From Gymnorhina tibicen (lineage: Eukaryota; Chordata; Aves; Passeriformes; Artamidae), in assembly GCA_013399875.1 (NCBI GenBank), contig VXAZ01003899.1, forward strand, positions 2,403,817-2,467,816: DNA of 64,000 nt, given 5' to 3'. The translations under genes were made by a program, and so were the position numbers. Under the pieces are notes generated by a model that saw only the letters and a list, made by a program, of their open reading frames with translations, searched no databases and had not been told where the DNA came from. Shown here piece after piece: positions 51,490-61,667 of this stretch; the first letter of the stretch is position 1; each line of letters starts with the position of its first letter.

Positions 51490-52002
51490 TGTCTTGGGGT
51501 GACTTTATGCTGTTGTATCCCCTATCACTGCCCTATGCCCAGACATGATTCCTGAGCCTTTCTATGCCTTTAAAACTGGATGCAGGAGACAGAGGAAAAA
51601 AAACTGAGCGAACTTTTCAAAACAGTTTGTGCTTCAAGGACACAGAGATTAGCTACTGCTGCTGCGGCTGAGGAGTGGGGAGGCACTGCTTCTTGCTTTT
51701 CAGTCAACTTTTCGGGTGTTTCTTCGGAGAGAGACGGAGAGTTGAGGTTTTCTTTCCCTTGGGACTTTGGGTTTTTTTCCCTTCTTCTCTTCTGGACTTG
51801 TTCAGAACACCAGAACATCAGAACCCCACCGGGGGACCTTCCACCGGCCTGGGGGGGGGGGGGNTTCTTTTCTCCTTCACTTTCCTCCGAGGAAAATTTG
51901 TTTTTCCCAAACCCGGTTGTGGGGAGGGGTGGTTGTGGCCTGCCTTCCTTTGAGGAGACGTTCCTTTTGGACATTTCCCTGAATTTGGCCTAAACCATCA
52001 CA
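51490..52002 (+). mobile_element. LTR, family A copy 2, with assembly gap
   Basis: The same family and orientation as the LTR at 19213-19870. It begins TGTCTTGGGGTGA and ends CCATCACA. Sequence agreement is high, and 51601-51667 is identical to 19321-19387. It is 145 bases shorter because the assembly breaks at a 13-G run followed by one N (51864). The lost part corresponds to roughly 19579-19730 of copy 1 and includes the AATAAA. Unlike copy 1, it does not end in host DNA. An 8-base spacer 'atatttag' is followed by a Lys primer-binding site and then the complement of the rest of the tRNA. The 5' flank 'aagcact' has no matching duplication at either the LTR end or the tRNA end. Confidence 0.88.
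51864..51864. other. Assembly gap (single N)
   Basis: One N follows 13 consecutive G bases inside the LTR. Alignment with the intact copy shows that about 145-150 bases are missing here. Copy 1 has G7C6 at this point, a strong hairpin that would hinder sequencing and assembly. Confidence 0.9.
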
Positions 52003-52010
52003 ATATTTAG

Positions 52011-52028
52011 TGGCGCCCAAGGTGGGGC
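52011..52028 (+). other. Retroviral primer-binding site, tRNA-Lys type
   Basis: Eighteen bases beginning TGGCGCCCAA are complementary to the 3' end of tRNA-Lys including the CCA tail. They lie 8 bases after the LTR end. This is where minus-strand DNA synthesis would be primed, and it classifies the family as Lys-primed. One base (52021, g) differs from the usual Lys complement. Confidence 0.8.
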
Positions 52029-52086
52029 TCAAACCCATGACCCTGAGATTAAGAGTCTCATGCTCTACCGACTGAGCTAGCCAGGC
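52014..52086 (-). tRNA. tRNA-Lys(CTT)-like sequence, probably reverse-transcribed primer copy
   Basis: The minus strand reads as a complete 73-base tRNA with a CTT anticodon (Lys). It has an acceptor 5' strand GCCTGGC, D arm TAGCTCAGTCGG...GAGC, anticodon arm TGAGA-CTCTTAA-TCTCA and T loop TTTGAGC. The plus-strand TGG at 52011-52013 adds the complement of the CCA tail. CCA is not encoded in vertebrate nuclear tRNA genes, so the source was mature tRNA. The usual A box is intact, while the B box has C56 changed to T. Mismatches at pairs 7-66 and 49-65 and a T-G at 4-69 would weaken the fold. Three of the four differences from the usual vertebrate tRNA-Lys(CTT) are CpG-type transitions. A tRNA finder would probably report it, perhaps as a pseudogene. 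Its place next to an LTR argues that it is a copied primer and not an ordinary tRNA gene. Confidence 0.8.
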
Positions 52087-55000
52087 TAGCTTGGCTGTTG
52101 CAAAACAGTAAGTTTTGCAAGTATTTAAAGTGTACTATTGAAGATCTTGACAAAAAAACATATTTTTATGTTCAGAACCAAAGGGAATTTAAAAGGTAAG
52201 AAATACTGTCCAGAGAATGATAAAATTTCAAAAATATTTTATTCAAAACATGTTGCCTGAAACACTCCAGAAGCTCTTTATTTGGTGTTTTTATCCCTTT
52301 TTGTTTCATTTATGATTTGAGAATACCTATGCTGATTTTCTTTCTCATTTAAATTTCAATTATTGCTCCATTAGTCCTAGATACATGGTGAATTTGTAGC
52401 CTTTTGAAATCTTATTAGAATTACTACACATATATGGGTCCAGAATAGCCACTTCTAGATTAAATGAAAAGAAAGAGAAGAAAAAATATTGTAGGAAGTC
52501 AAAATTACTTCAGTTGTCAAAGTGGCAGTGCCATCTACCAGAACAGCTTCTTAGAAATGTGTAGCATGTCTTTAAAAAACAAAAAACCCACAGATGACAA
52601 TATAGAAATTTATTCCCTTAGGAATATCTGGGAAGCCTTGACTACTCTAATTACAACACACTGTCCTGGTTGATATATCTTATGACATGGCTCAAGGTCA
52701 CACCTGAGAATGCATGAACTGGTGTTTGGAAAACAAGTTTGTTCTTTGCAAAGAAACTTGTTGCAAAGAGTTGAAATTCATGTTCTCTGAACATGTTTTT
52801 TGGGTAACAACTGTAAAACAGAGAGACTGGTGAGGAACGAAATACTGTACTGCAGGACTGACATTCATACTGTGCATTAGGTAATTAAACCCTGTGTGTG
52901 TGTTTGATTGAAGTGCAGAACTTACTGACCCACTGCTTTTCCTTTATCCAGAGGGCAACTCTTGGGTTCCATTAGTCAATTATTTAAAAGATACAGTGAT
53001 TGCTATAACTCCTTCAAAGAATCCTTTTGTGTATTAGTGCTCATAGGAGGTTAATAATTTAACATTAGAATGTCCAAGAACAAAATGCCACAGTCATGAA
53101 CAAATATGAGTACAAAATACTGGTAATGGACCTTGACTCCATAATAAATCGAACAGATAAAACAAGGCCAGCCACATTAAGTACATATAACATAACATTC
53201 AGCTTTTGATGCCTAAGCTTTTGACAGGTTCAAAATTCCAAAACAAACACAGTTTTATTTTAACAAGAAAAACCTTCCATACTACACTTTTGAGCTACTG
53301 TGTCTAAATATCAAGGCACCTCAGAATTTCTAATATTAATTTTTTCCTCATCAAAGATAAAGAAAAGATCAAGTCCTACTCCCTTCATTTAAGGCTGGGA
53401 CAAGACACATTCTAAGCATCCACAGGAAGCTCATGTCAAACAGTAAAACTCTGATTACCTAGGCATGTCTTCTTCACTAAACCCTTCTTCTTTGTATACC
53501 AGCCTTTACATTCCCACGACAAAACTTGAAAAATACTGCCTCAGTTACAGTGAGGTTATCCTTCCCCTTTCATAGAAAGAAACCAAACAGTGATCAGAAT
53601 AACCTCATTTCTCAAGAAAATCCAACCCATCAAATTATAGACTCTCGTTTCCTAACTCTTCCACAGTTTCTTAAATCAAACACAAAAATCTAAAGACAAA
53701 GGCATTTCAGGAAAAGGGAAAGCTTTCTTAGACCTAAGCAGCAATGACCAGAGGTGTGCTAGCAGCAGGTCTGTCAAGACTCACTGCAGAAATACAGTGG
53801 GGGTACGGTAGTCAGCTTCCCTCTGCTCCTAAACCTCTGAGGACAAAGCAGAGGAAAATGACAGGTGGACTTTACTACATCTGCAGAAAAGCCATGGTAC
53901 ATCTCAAGTTCACTGGCAGCACTGGCATTGGTACTGCAAAGGACTTGTCATTGGCCACAGTCTAAACCATGGCCTCGACTGAAATCTTTAACAGAAGGGA
54001 TGATGCCAAACACTTAAAGCTTTTCACAGTTCATTTACTTCTCATTTACAGATGTGTTGTGCTGAGCAGGACCCTCTGAACATCCCTGCTCCCTCAGACA
54101 ACTGTGGTTGGAAGATGGGCAAGTACAAAGGCTCTTATTTCCTCTCCTTTAACCATGTTACTCCAGCTGTGCTATACACTCTACCATTCACCAAATTTTA
54201 TAGCTATAAGAGTATCGGCTCATGAGTTTACATAACAGATGATTTTTTTCTAGACATAAATGGTTTCAAAAGTCTGTAATGATTATCAGAGGAGAAATCA
54301 AAGGAGAAAAGATGGAGGCAAAATGTGATGAACAAAATAGCTATAAAAAAAAAATTTTACTTATGCTATTACCCTTCCCCAGGACTTGGCATTACTATGC
54401 ATTTTTATCTTTGTGACATTCAATTTTCTTTGACTAGCAGCAATATCAGCAGCACAACTGAAGGTGATTCTCTCAAGAATTCATGTTCTTTCCAGATAAA
54501 CAAAACTTGGACAAGAAATGCACAAGAAAATGAAAAAGCTCAATTGACTTAAATGCTTTTCTTCTTCCAGTTATCCAGAGGTTTCCCATTCAATAACTGT
54601 CTTGTAATTCTGACTCACTTATTTATCTACATTTTTCTATTAATATTTTATTTTTAGAACATAAGTGTTTTATCCCTCTGAAAAAGCATGTGTTCTTTAG
54701 ATAAAATGCTAAAATACATGCCACAATGGGAAGCAAACAAAATCTACCAAAAATATTTAATCCCACTCTTTTTTCTGCCCTAAAACTCTGCTCCAGACTT
54801 CCAAAGACTTAAGGGCCTTATGCAAAACTGGACTAATATTGATAATTTTTTACTATTTTGCAGTTCTTATATCAAAGCGAAGTGAAACTCAGGAGGGTTA
54901 TTTTATATCCCCAAGACTTGTCTTTTAACTTGGTAGTTAACCTCTTCTTTAGATTCTCTCACTGTTACTGTAGCAATATCTCAAAATTAGTGTCAAGAGA

Positions 55001-58000
55001 CTAATTCTGCATTGTGGAATCTAGAGAAGGGATTTATATAAACCTGAATGAATCTCAGCCAAGTGGTGCTGAATGGCTTTAAACTTTAACAAGGGGCTTT
55101 GGGTAAGGCCCATAAATCCCGTGGAAGCTTTCTTCCTGTGTCAGAGAATCCTGCATTAAGCCACACATCTCCTCCTTTCTTCCTAGTTATAAAATCCATG
55201 AAACAAAGCAGAAACCTGATTGTTCAACTCATGGAAGCCCAGTTGCAAAAGCCTATTTGCATGGCTGAATCCTGAGAACTCAGAAATGAGTGAAAAGTCA
55301 GCTGGCTACTGAACAGCTGTTGGACTCCTACAGACTGTAGATATTTGAACACTGCCGTGCAGGCTGCTAAAATATTCTTCTGGTGAACAATGAAAAAATT
55401 TAATGAAGTCTAACAAATATACTGGATATTGTGTTTCCACAATATAGCTGTATTATTATAATAACGTATGATTTCCACATACTTTATTAGCTTTTTTTTT
55501 AAATCTGGAAACTGTTTTAAAGGTGTTACAACTCAGTATTAATTTTTAATTGCTTTTTCTTTAATACTCAATAGCCTTTTTTATAATTTTGTGACAAACA
55601 ATATTTATTAAGTATTCATGTCCTTCATTTTATGTCTTTAAAGTAATTAACCAAATAAAACATCTATTTTTAGAAGACGTGTTTTTACAGACACAGGTAA
55701 AGGTGCTCAGGTATTTCCAGAATTCTGATATCGACTGCCAAAATCTAAATGAAAGCTTTGGGAAAAGAAATCTCATTTCTTAAAATTTGAACCAGAGGAA
55801 GTTTCATTTTTTTCTGGGGAAAGTGAGAGATTATCTAGGTGGATAGAATAAAAGTTTCAGACGTTAAAGCTATTTTTTTACCACTACACAAAAAATTATA
55901 TGCAATGTACCTTTCCTGTATTGATGCAACAATGTCATTAAATGTCAGCACACAGAGAACTCTAGAAAACTGAAATATTAATCTAAAATTCCAAAATCAT
56001 TCAGCTAATAGTACAGCTTTACCATCTCCAATTTCTTGCGTGGCAACAAGGACAAGTGACAGTGGCTAAAATGTTACAAAATGGAGAACGAGCAACACAT
56101 TTCATCAGTTCACCAAACACAACACAAAACTGTAAAAGAGACCCCTGAAATAAATAGTTCCAAATATTAATTTTCTTGAAAGAAAAAAGGCAGGGCTGAA
56201 AATGAGACCATTTCTTTTTTTCTAAAGAACAAATTTGCAAAACAAGAATAGAGCTTTAGCTGGCCTCCCCCATGCTAATGCCAGCAAACTAAATGTCTAC
56301 TGCAAACACTCAAATGGAGTTGGCATCCATGCTTAAACGCACCGGAATATTGTCCTCATCTTCCTGCCCTGACAGAGCACATGCATGACTGAAGCCTGCA
56401 GAAGATTCACTCCTGCCATCAGCAATCCCACAGAATGCAAAGAACCCTTCACTTTGCCTGTTTTTTCTAAGTGAACATTTTATTAATGGCAATGTGCCAG
56501 GGCCATTTCTGCCTCTTCCAGTAAATGAATGTAAAGAAACTTGTTCATTATTTGAAGGAATGAATGGGCCTCTTGATTGAGAAGAAGGGGCAAATAGGAC
56601 TTCTGTGGTGTTCAGGCATCTGAGAGGGACCACTGCTAAAGGATCTGCATAATACTTGTCTTTTCACACAGTAGAGAAGAAGTCCAGTGGCACTGGGCAC
56701 AACTGGATAAAGTTCACTGATGGTATTTGGGAAGCTGCAGAATGGTGGGAAAGCACAGCACAGAAAACTGATTCTCTGATAATGGCTGTTTTTCAACTCA
56801 GCTGTGTCCCAGTATATTCTTCTTGCCTTCCACCTTTAGCCCACTATGAATTCTTTGCTCATGTATTTCGCAATCAAGTGTCTTCATTTTCCACAGTGCC
56901 TGAATAATTAAGGAAACTATTGCAGAGAAAGTCCAGCTTGAATGTTACAATTCTAAACATATTAAAATAAGTCAAATTCAGACCTGAAAGAAACAGCTAT
57001 ACTTAGAGAAAATGGAGTATCTCACCTAAAAATTAAGCAGTACCTCTTGAGCATGAGACAATCATAACTTTCAAATATCTACAACTTGAATAAAGTTGTA
57101 TGGATTTCTAAGCAGAATATAAAATGTATTTCTCTCTTCTCATGAAATGTCAAGTCCTTGCTCTAAAATACAAGAGTACTTTTAAATTTTCAAAGGAAAT
57201 CTTTACGCCTGAAAAGTGCTGATTGTCCCTTGTTTCATTCTGAGGCCATTTTTCAAGGAAAGTAGATCTGATACAATAATGGAACAGACCACAATTATTG
57301 AAAATTCCATCCCTGAACAGCAGACCCCAGTAAAATTATAGGCAATTAAAAAGCCAGCACAAGGAAAGAACCCTCAACAGTCTTTAAATTGGGAAAACTT
57401 CAATGTCCCTCATGTGTATAAGAAAGCATAAATTTAATATTCAAATCAAACTATAAGTAACTTAAGATAGAAAAAATAATGGGTAGTTCATTAAATATAT
57501 TGGTCAGGTTGACCTTTATCAACTTTTTTACATCTTTATAATACATTCTAATTCAGAATAATTTTTAATGTTGGTATTTTCTTGAAAACATACTTTTAAG
57601 GTCACCAGACCTTCTGCTGAGATAAAGTCACATCTGTAGTTCAGAGCAGCCCAGAATACCCCACCTCCTGTGTCCTTGTCCAGAAAAAGAAAAGGTGGGA
57701 GGGCAGTCACACTTCCATAGCCTTCCTTACATTAAATCTAAAATCAATCATGCTTTCAATCAATCAAAGCAACACTTTTATAAAAACTTCAAATAAAAAT
57801 CAAATTTCTCACTTCCACTATGAAATAGCCAGACTTAAGTAGGACTTTCTTGCAGAAGACAGCATAATTTTTAACAGGCTTTAAAAGATGGAAGGAAATC
57901 AACCTCCTTCCATCAGCAGTGTGAGAGGGCAGGGGGAGCTGCAGCAGGGGCTGCTGGCTGACTCTGAAATCAGCTCATTCCAGTGACTGTGAAAAGGCAG

Positions 58001-58192
58001 CTGCAGACAAAACACAGATATGGAAACAATGAGGTGATGTTGGAAAAAACCACTGTTTGACACCACCAGAACCCGAGATGGTGCCTGCCTATAAACAGAT
58101 ATAATGAAAAGACTGAAAAGATCCAAACGCACCTATTTTTCTATAGGTTCATCACTTAAATGCATCTGCAGCAGCCTTGTTATCTTATTCAC
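52087..58192. other. Unique AT-rich non-coding DNA
   Basis: The sequence directly after the tRNA copy turns AT-rich and shows no retroviral leader or gag-like frame. No gene or transposon was recognised further on. A 107-codon minus-strand open frame at 56310-56633 looks somewhat protein-like but cannot be assigned. All other frames are short. Confidence 0.6.
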
Positions 58193-58305
58193 AGCATGTT
58201 CAAAAGGCACAAGGATGTGGCACTTGGGACAAAGTTTAGTGTGAACACAGCTGGACTTGATCTTCGAGGTCTTTTCCAATCTCAACTTGATTTTATGATT
58301 CTGTG
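58193..58305 (+). mobile_element. CR1 LINE 3'-end fragment
   Basis: Ordered matches to the bird CR1 tail are 'gttcaaaaggcac', 'gatgtggcacttgggaca', 'agtttagtg', 'tggacttgatcttcgaggtc', 'ttttccaatctcaacttga' and the terminal 'tatgattctgtga'. About 25 bases are deleted between 'tttagtg' and 'tggacttg' compared with typical copies. It is truncated at the 5' end, as most CR1 copies are, and has no coding capacity. It is oriented opposite to the copy at 23.2 kb. Confidence 0.9.
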
Positions 58306-61030
58306 ACAGCCAATATGTATATAAAGTACAGCAAGATTGACATCTATAAAAGCAAATTGAAACGGAAATATTTAGAGGACTTTGAAACATAATATTTTAA
58401 GTTATTTTCATTAAAATACAAGCATGCAAACAAAAAACATGGGATGAGAAAAATATTCTCTTAATGTTTTTATTTATCAGAAACTAGTTACTTTTTAAGT
58501 GACTAGGAATTTTGCTCCTACTGGAGCCCAGCAAGCTTAAGTAGCAAGGCAAAGAGAACTCCTCTTGTTTTTCAGATGTTGTCCAAATTAACAACCAAGG
58601 ATGGAAGTGCTTTTGAACACAAGTATTCATATGCACTATCTGCATGTTCTTTTTCCCAAATTATCATTTCTGTCTATGGGAATTCTTGCAATTTACAGCA
58701 TGTGGTAATACTACAGCACACACACATAAATACTTACTAGCAATAGAAAGCCTCCCCACAATTTCTTTTTTTCTAAAGCATCTATAAATCATTTTATCAT
58801 ATTACAAACCCCGTATTTTAGAGAAGCATTAATTCATGGGACCCCTCAAGAGACAACCACACTCCTATAGTGTAAAGATACAACAGTTCAGTACTTGGAA
58901 TGCTGTTGTTATACACAAGCAGAAAAACACACATTCAAATTAATTTTTTGCATTACTACTTTTATGTTGCCAAATAATACATTTTTTTGGAAGCAGTTGT
59001 CTGTTAGTGAAGTATATAATTTTTCATAAGTCTCTAAACTATTATTGCGAGGTAAGTGCCCTTCAGGCTTTGGATTCCAGGATAGACTCCAAACGTCTGG
59101 CAAGACATGGTGGTATTTCACCCACTGACATGCGAGGGGTTACAAAATAATCTTTTATTTGGCTGTTTGTAGCATTCTGAGTCCAATATCTGTCCAACAG
59201 CTGGGAGCCATCACATTCTTCTTTTCCCTTTAGTTTAGTCTGGTGTCTTCCTACTGGCTTTCTCTTGCCTTTTTAAAATATTGCTAATTCTGTTTGTCCC
59301 AAGCCTCATCATGTTTTCCATAGACCAATTCCAATTTCTGATTTAGCTCATCTCTGGTAAAATGTCTCCCTTCACTCAGCATAATATTTAATGAGTACCA
59401 TGAATTCAGCTTTCTGAGGAATTCCATGTATTAAAATGATGTAAATTCAAAAAACATTGGTAAAATCTCACTCAGCTTTCCATGTTCCAGGGCAGGTAAG
59501 GCAGGAGGTTTTACTCCTAATCCCTTAGGAGATGGCTAGCCACTTACCTCATCTAACTTTAGAAATGAATTCTGAAATCACTGGCCACAAATAGAATATA
59601 GAACTAGGCAGTAAAAGCTAAGACCAAGAAGTTACCAACCTCAGGAGAAATAATTTTCTGAAGAAAATAATGACACACATTTCTGCCCTGAACCACTGCT
59701 TCTGGAAGACAGTGTAACTAGACACTCTCCCTTGACATCTGTGCAAATTGTACTGTGCCCTTCTTGTTAGGAAAAATACATTGGGGATGACAAGGCAAAA
59801 CCAGGGAAAATCAGCTGTTTCAAATTGTATGTAAGGAGAGCTGATGCGGCTCCAGAGATCCCTTGAGTAGAAGTTAAAGTCTACCTGCAACAAGAGGAGT
59901 ATGCATTTAACACAAAACAATAACTAGGGGAGGTAGGGAAGTAAAAATAATGCAGTAGCTGAAGACTCTGGCTCAGTAACCAGCTCTCTGCTATCAGGGG
60001 ACAAGCTTCTGGAAAAACAGGACATGATGATTTCCAGTTGTAGAACTGTGCAAGCTTGGAAGATGGAAAATCTGTCCAGCACCACAAGAATAGTCGCTAT
60101 ATATCAATTGGCTACATATCTTTTTAATTCATCCCTAATACAATTCCTTAAACGTAAATCATATGATAACCTAATCTATAGGGCCTGGGAAATCACAAAT
60201 ACTGTGGCAAAATGTCTTCTGATCTTATCAGCCTTTCTGTGAAAAAATTCCTCCAAACGTCCAGCCTAAGGCTCCCCTGGTACAGCTTGAGACTATGTCT
60301 TGAATAGGTATTTTCTGAATCATTCGTAAAGAAAAGTCCTGAAAATGTCTTTTCAACCATCCTTTTCAGTTCCCTTGGACAGTTACTTGCCTACAATACA
60401 GCTATTTGTTTTCTGTTATGTATATGTCCTGTGAGATTGAACTCAGAAGTAATTCATAAATAAGTCTGAGGAAAGATCTTTTAAAAATTTAAAGTACTGG
60501 AATAACTGATGCTGCCTTAGGGTAGTTCTTTCTCCCATATTATAACATCTCAAGAATGAATGAGCATGATCCACAATGAGACTGTGTGAGTAGAACATTT
60601 GCACACAGATATATTTATATTCTGTCTGTGTGAACCTCACAGACAGGTATTATTAGGTATACTACATATAAAATAAACAAAACCGAGACCAGGGTGTGAA
60701 ATCTAATCAGTATTTTATTCCAAAATTTCTACATGAGAAGGCCTTTCACTGGCCGTATCTACAGTTCTCATGTTGTTCTTGCATTTTGAACTATGCTTCT
60801 AATTTTATATTGATCTGAACATATGCATACCTATAGATAACCAGACCATAATCCTTTATACTGCCATTTTATTGCTCCTAAGAGAGAGGACATTGCAAAG
60901 AGAACAGTGAAAGCTGCTGCTGTTAGGCAGCTGAGGGCTCTGTACCACGCAGGGCACTTGGTAGTAGAACTCCTTTAAAGCCATGCACGAGCACAGGCCC
61001 CCAGAAACACCACCCATGCACAGGCTGAAC

Positions 61031-61117
61031 TCAAGAGATGACAAGAAAGGCTCAGTGAAAGAAAGACATCAGTTTATTCATCCCTTGTATTTACAGGTGA
61101 AAGCTGTCATCTCTTGA
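61031..61117. repeat. 13-bp perfect inverted repeat, 61-base spacer
   Basis: 'tcaagagatgaca' (61031-61043) and 'tgtcatctcttga' (61105-61117) are exact reverse complements. They would form a stem with a 61-base loop. No flanking duplication or transposase was seen. Confidence 0.8.
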
Positions 61118-61644
61118 TCAAAGTGTGATTTTAGGCATGTTATGATAAGCTCACACCCCCACACCTGTCAACAAATTAATGCTGGCCCTTGCTGGCAATA
61201 AATGCTGGACAGAAATGCTGCAGTAAACTAAAGATAAGTGCATATAAGGAAATTTTTTCCAGTTTTGAGAAACAAACAGACAGAAAACCTGCATTCAGAT
61301 TTCAATGCATAAATCACCTACAGAATTATATTAACAGGGCCAAGCACACTGCTAAAATGCCATCTTTTATGGCTGGTGAAAGATTAATAACAACATGTTT
61401 AATATCAGCACCACTTAAAGCAGACACCAGCACAGGAAGAAGTGTACAGCTTCCATACAGGAAGCCAAGTATCAGGACTAGTGACATCCTGATGATTGCT
61501 CTCTGCCAAAGGACAAGATAAATACAGCACTAACCCGCCTAAGTGGGGGACACAAGTCATTTTTGGGGCTGTTAATCTCTTGCATCTGTGAAACACTGAT
61601 GTTCAGTCTTCAATTACATGTTACTTACAGTGAGAGACCACCAA

Positions 61645-61667
61645 TACAGACCACAATGTGGTCTGTA
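61645..61667. promoter_or_regulatory. Perfect 23-base palindrome with paired RUNX-like sites
   Basis: Arms 'tacagaccaca' and 'tgtggtctgta' are exact reverse complements around a single a. Each arm contains the RUNX core TGTGGT or its complement ACCACA, so the two sites face apart with a one-base gap. A regulatory role is inferred only from the motif. Confidence 0.5.

Noticed and set aside
51570..51993. Open frames spanning the N in the second LTR copy
   Set aside because: They cross an assembly gap where about 145 bases are missing, so the joined frame is artificial.
19213..52002. A single 32-kb provirus bounded by the two family A LTRs
   Set aside because: Copy 1 has its own 5-bp duplication on both sides, and the DNA between lacks retroviral genes and contains unrelated solo LTRs and CR1.
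52742..52755. 14-base palindrome ttctttgcaaagaa
   Set aside because: Several even palindromes with 7-base arms are expected by chance in 64 kb.
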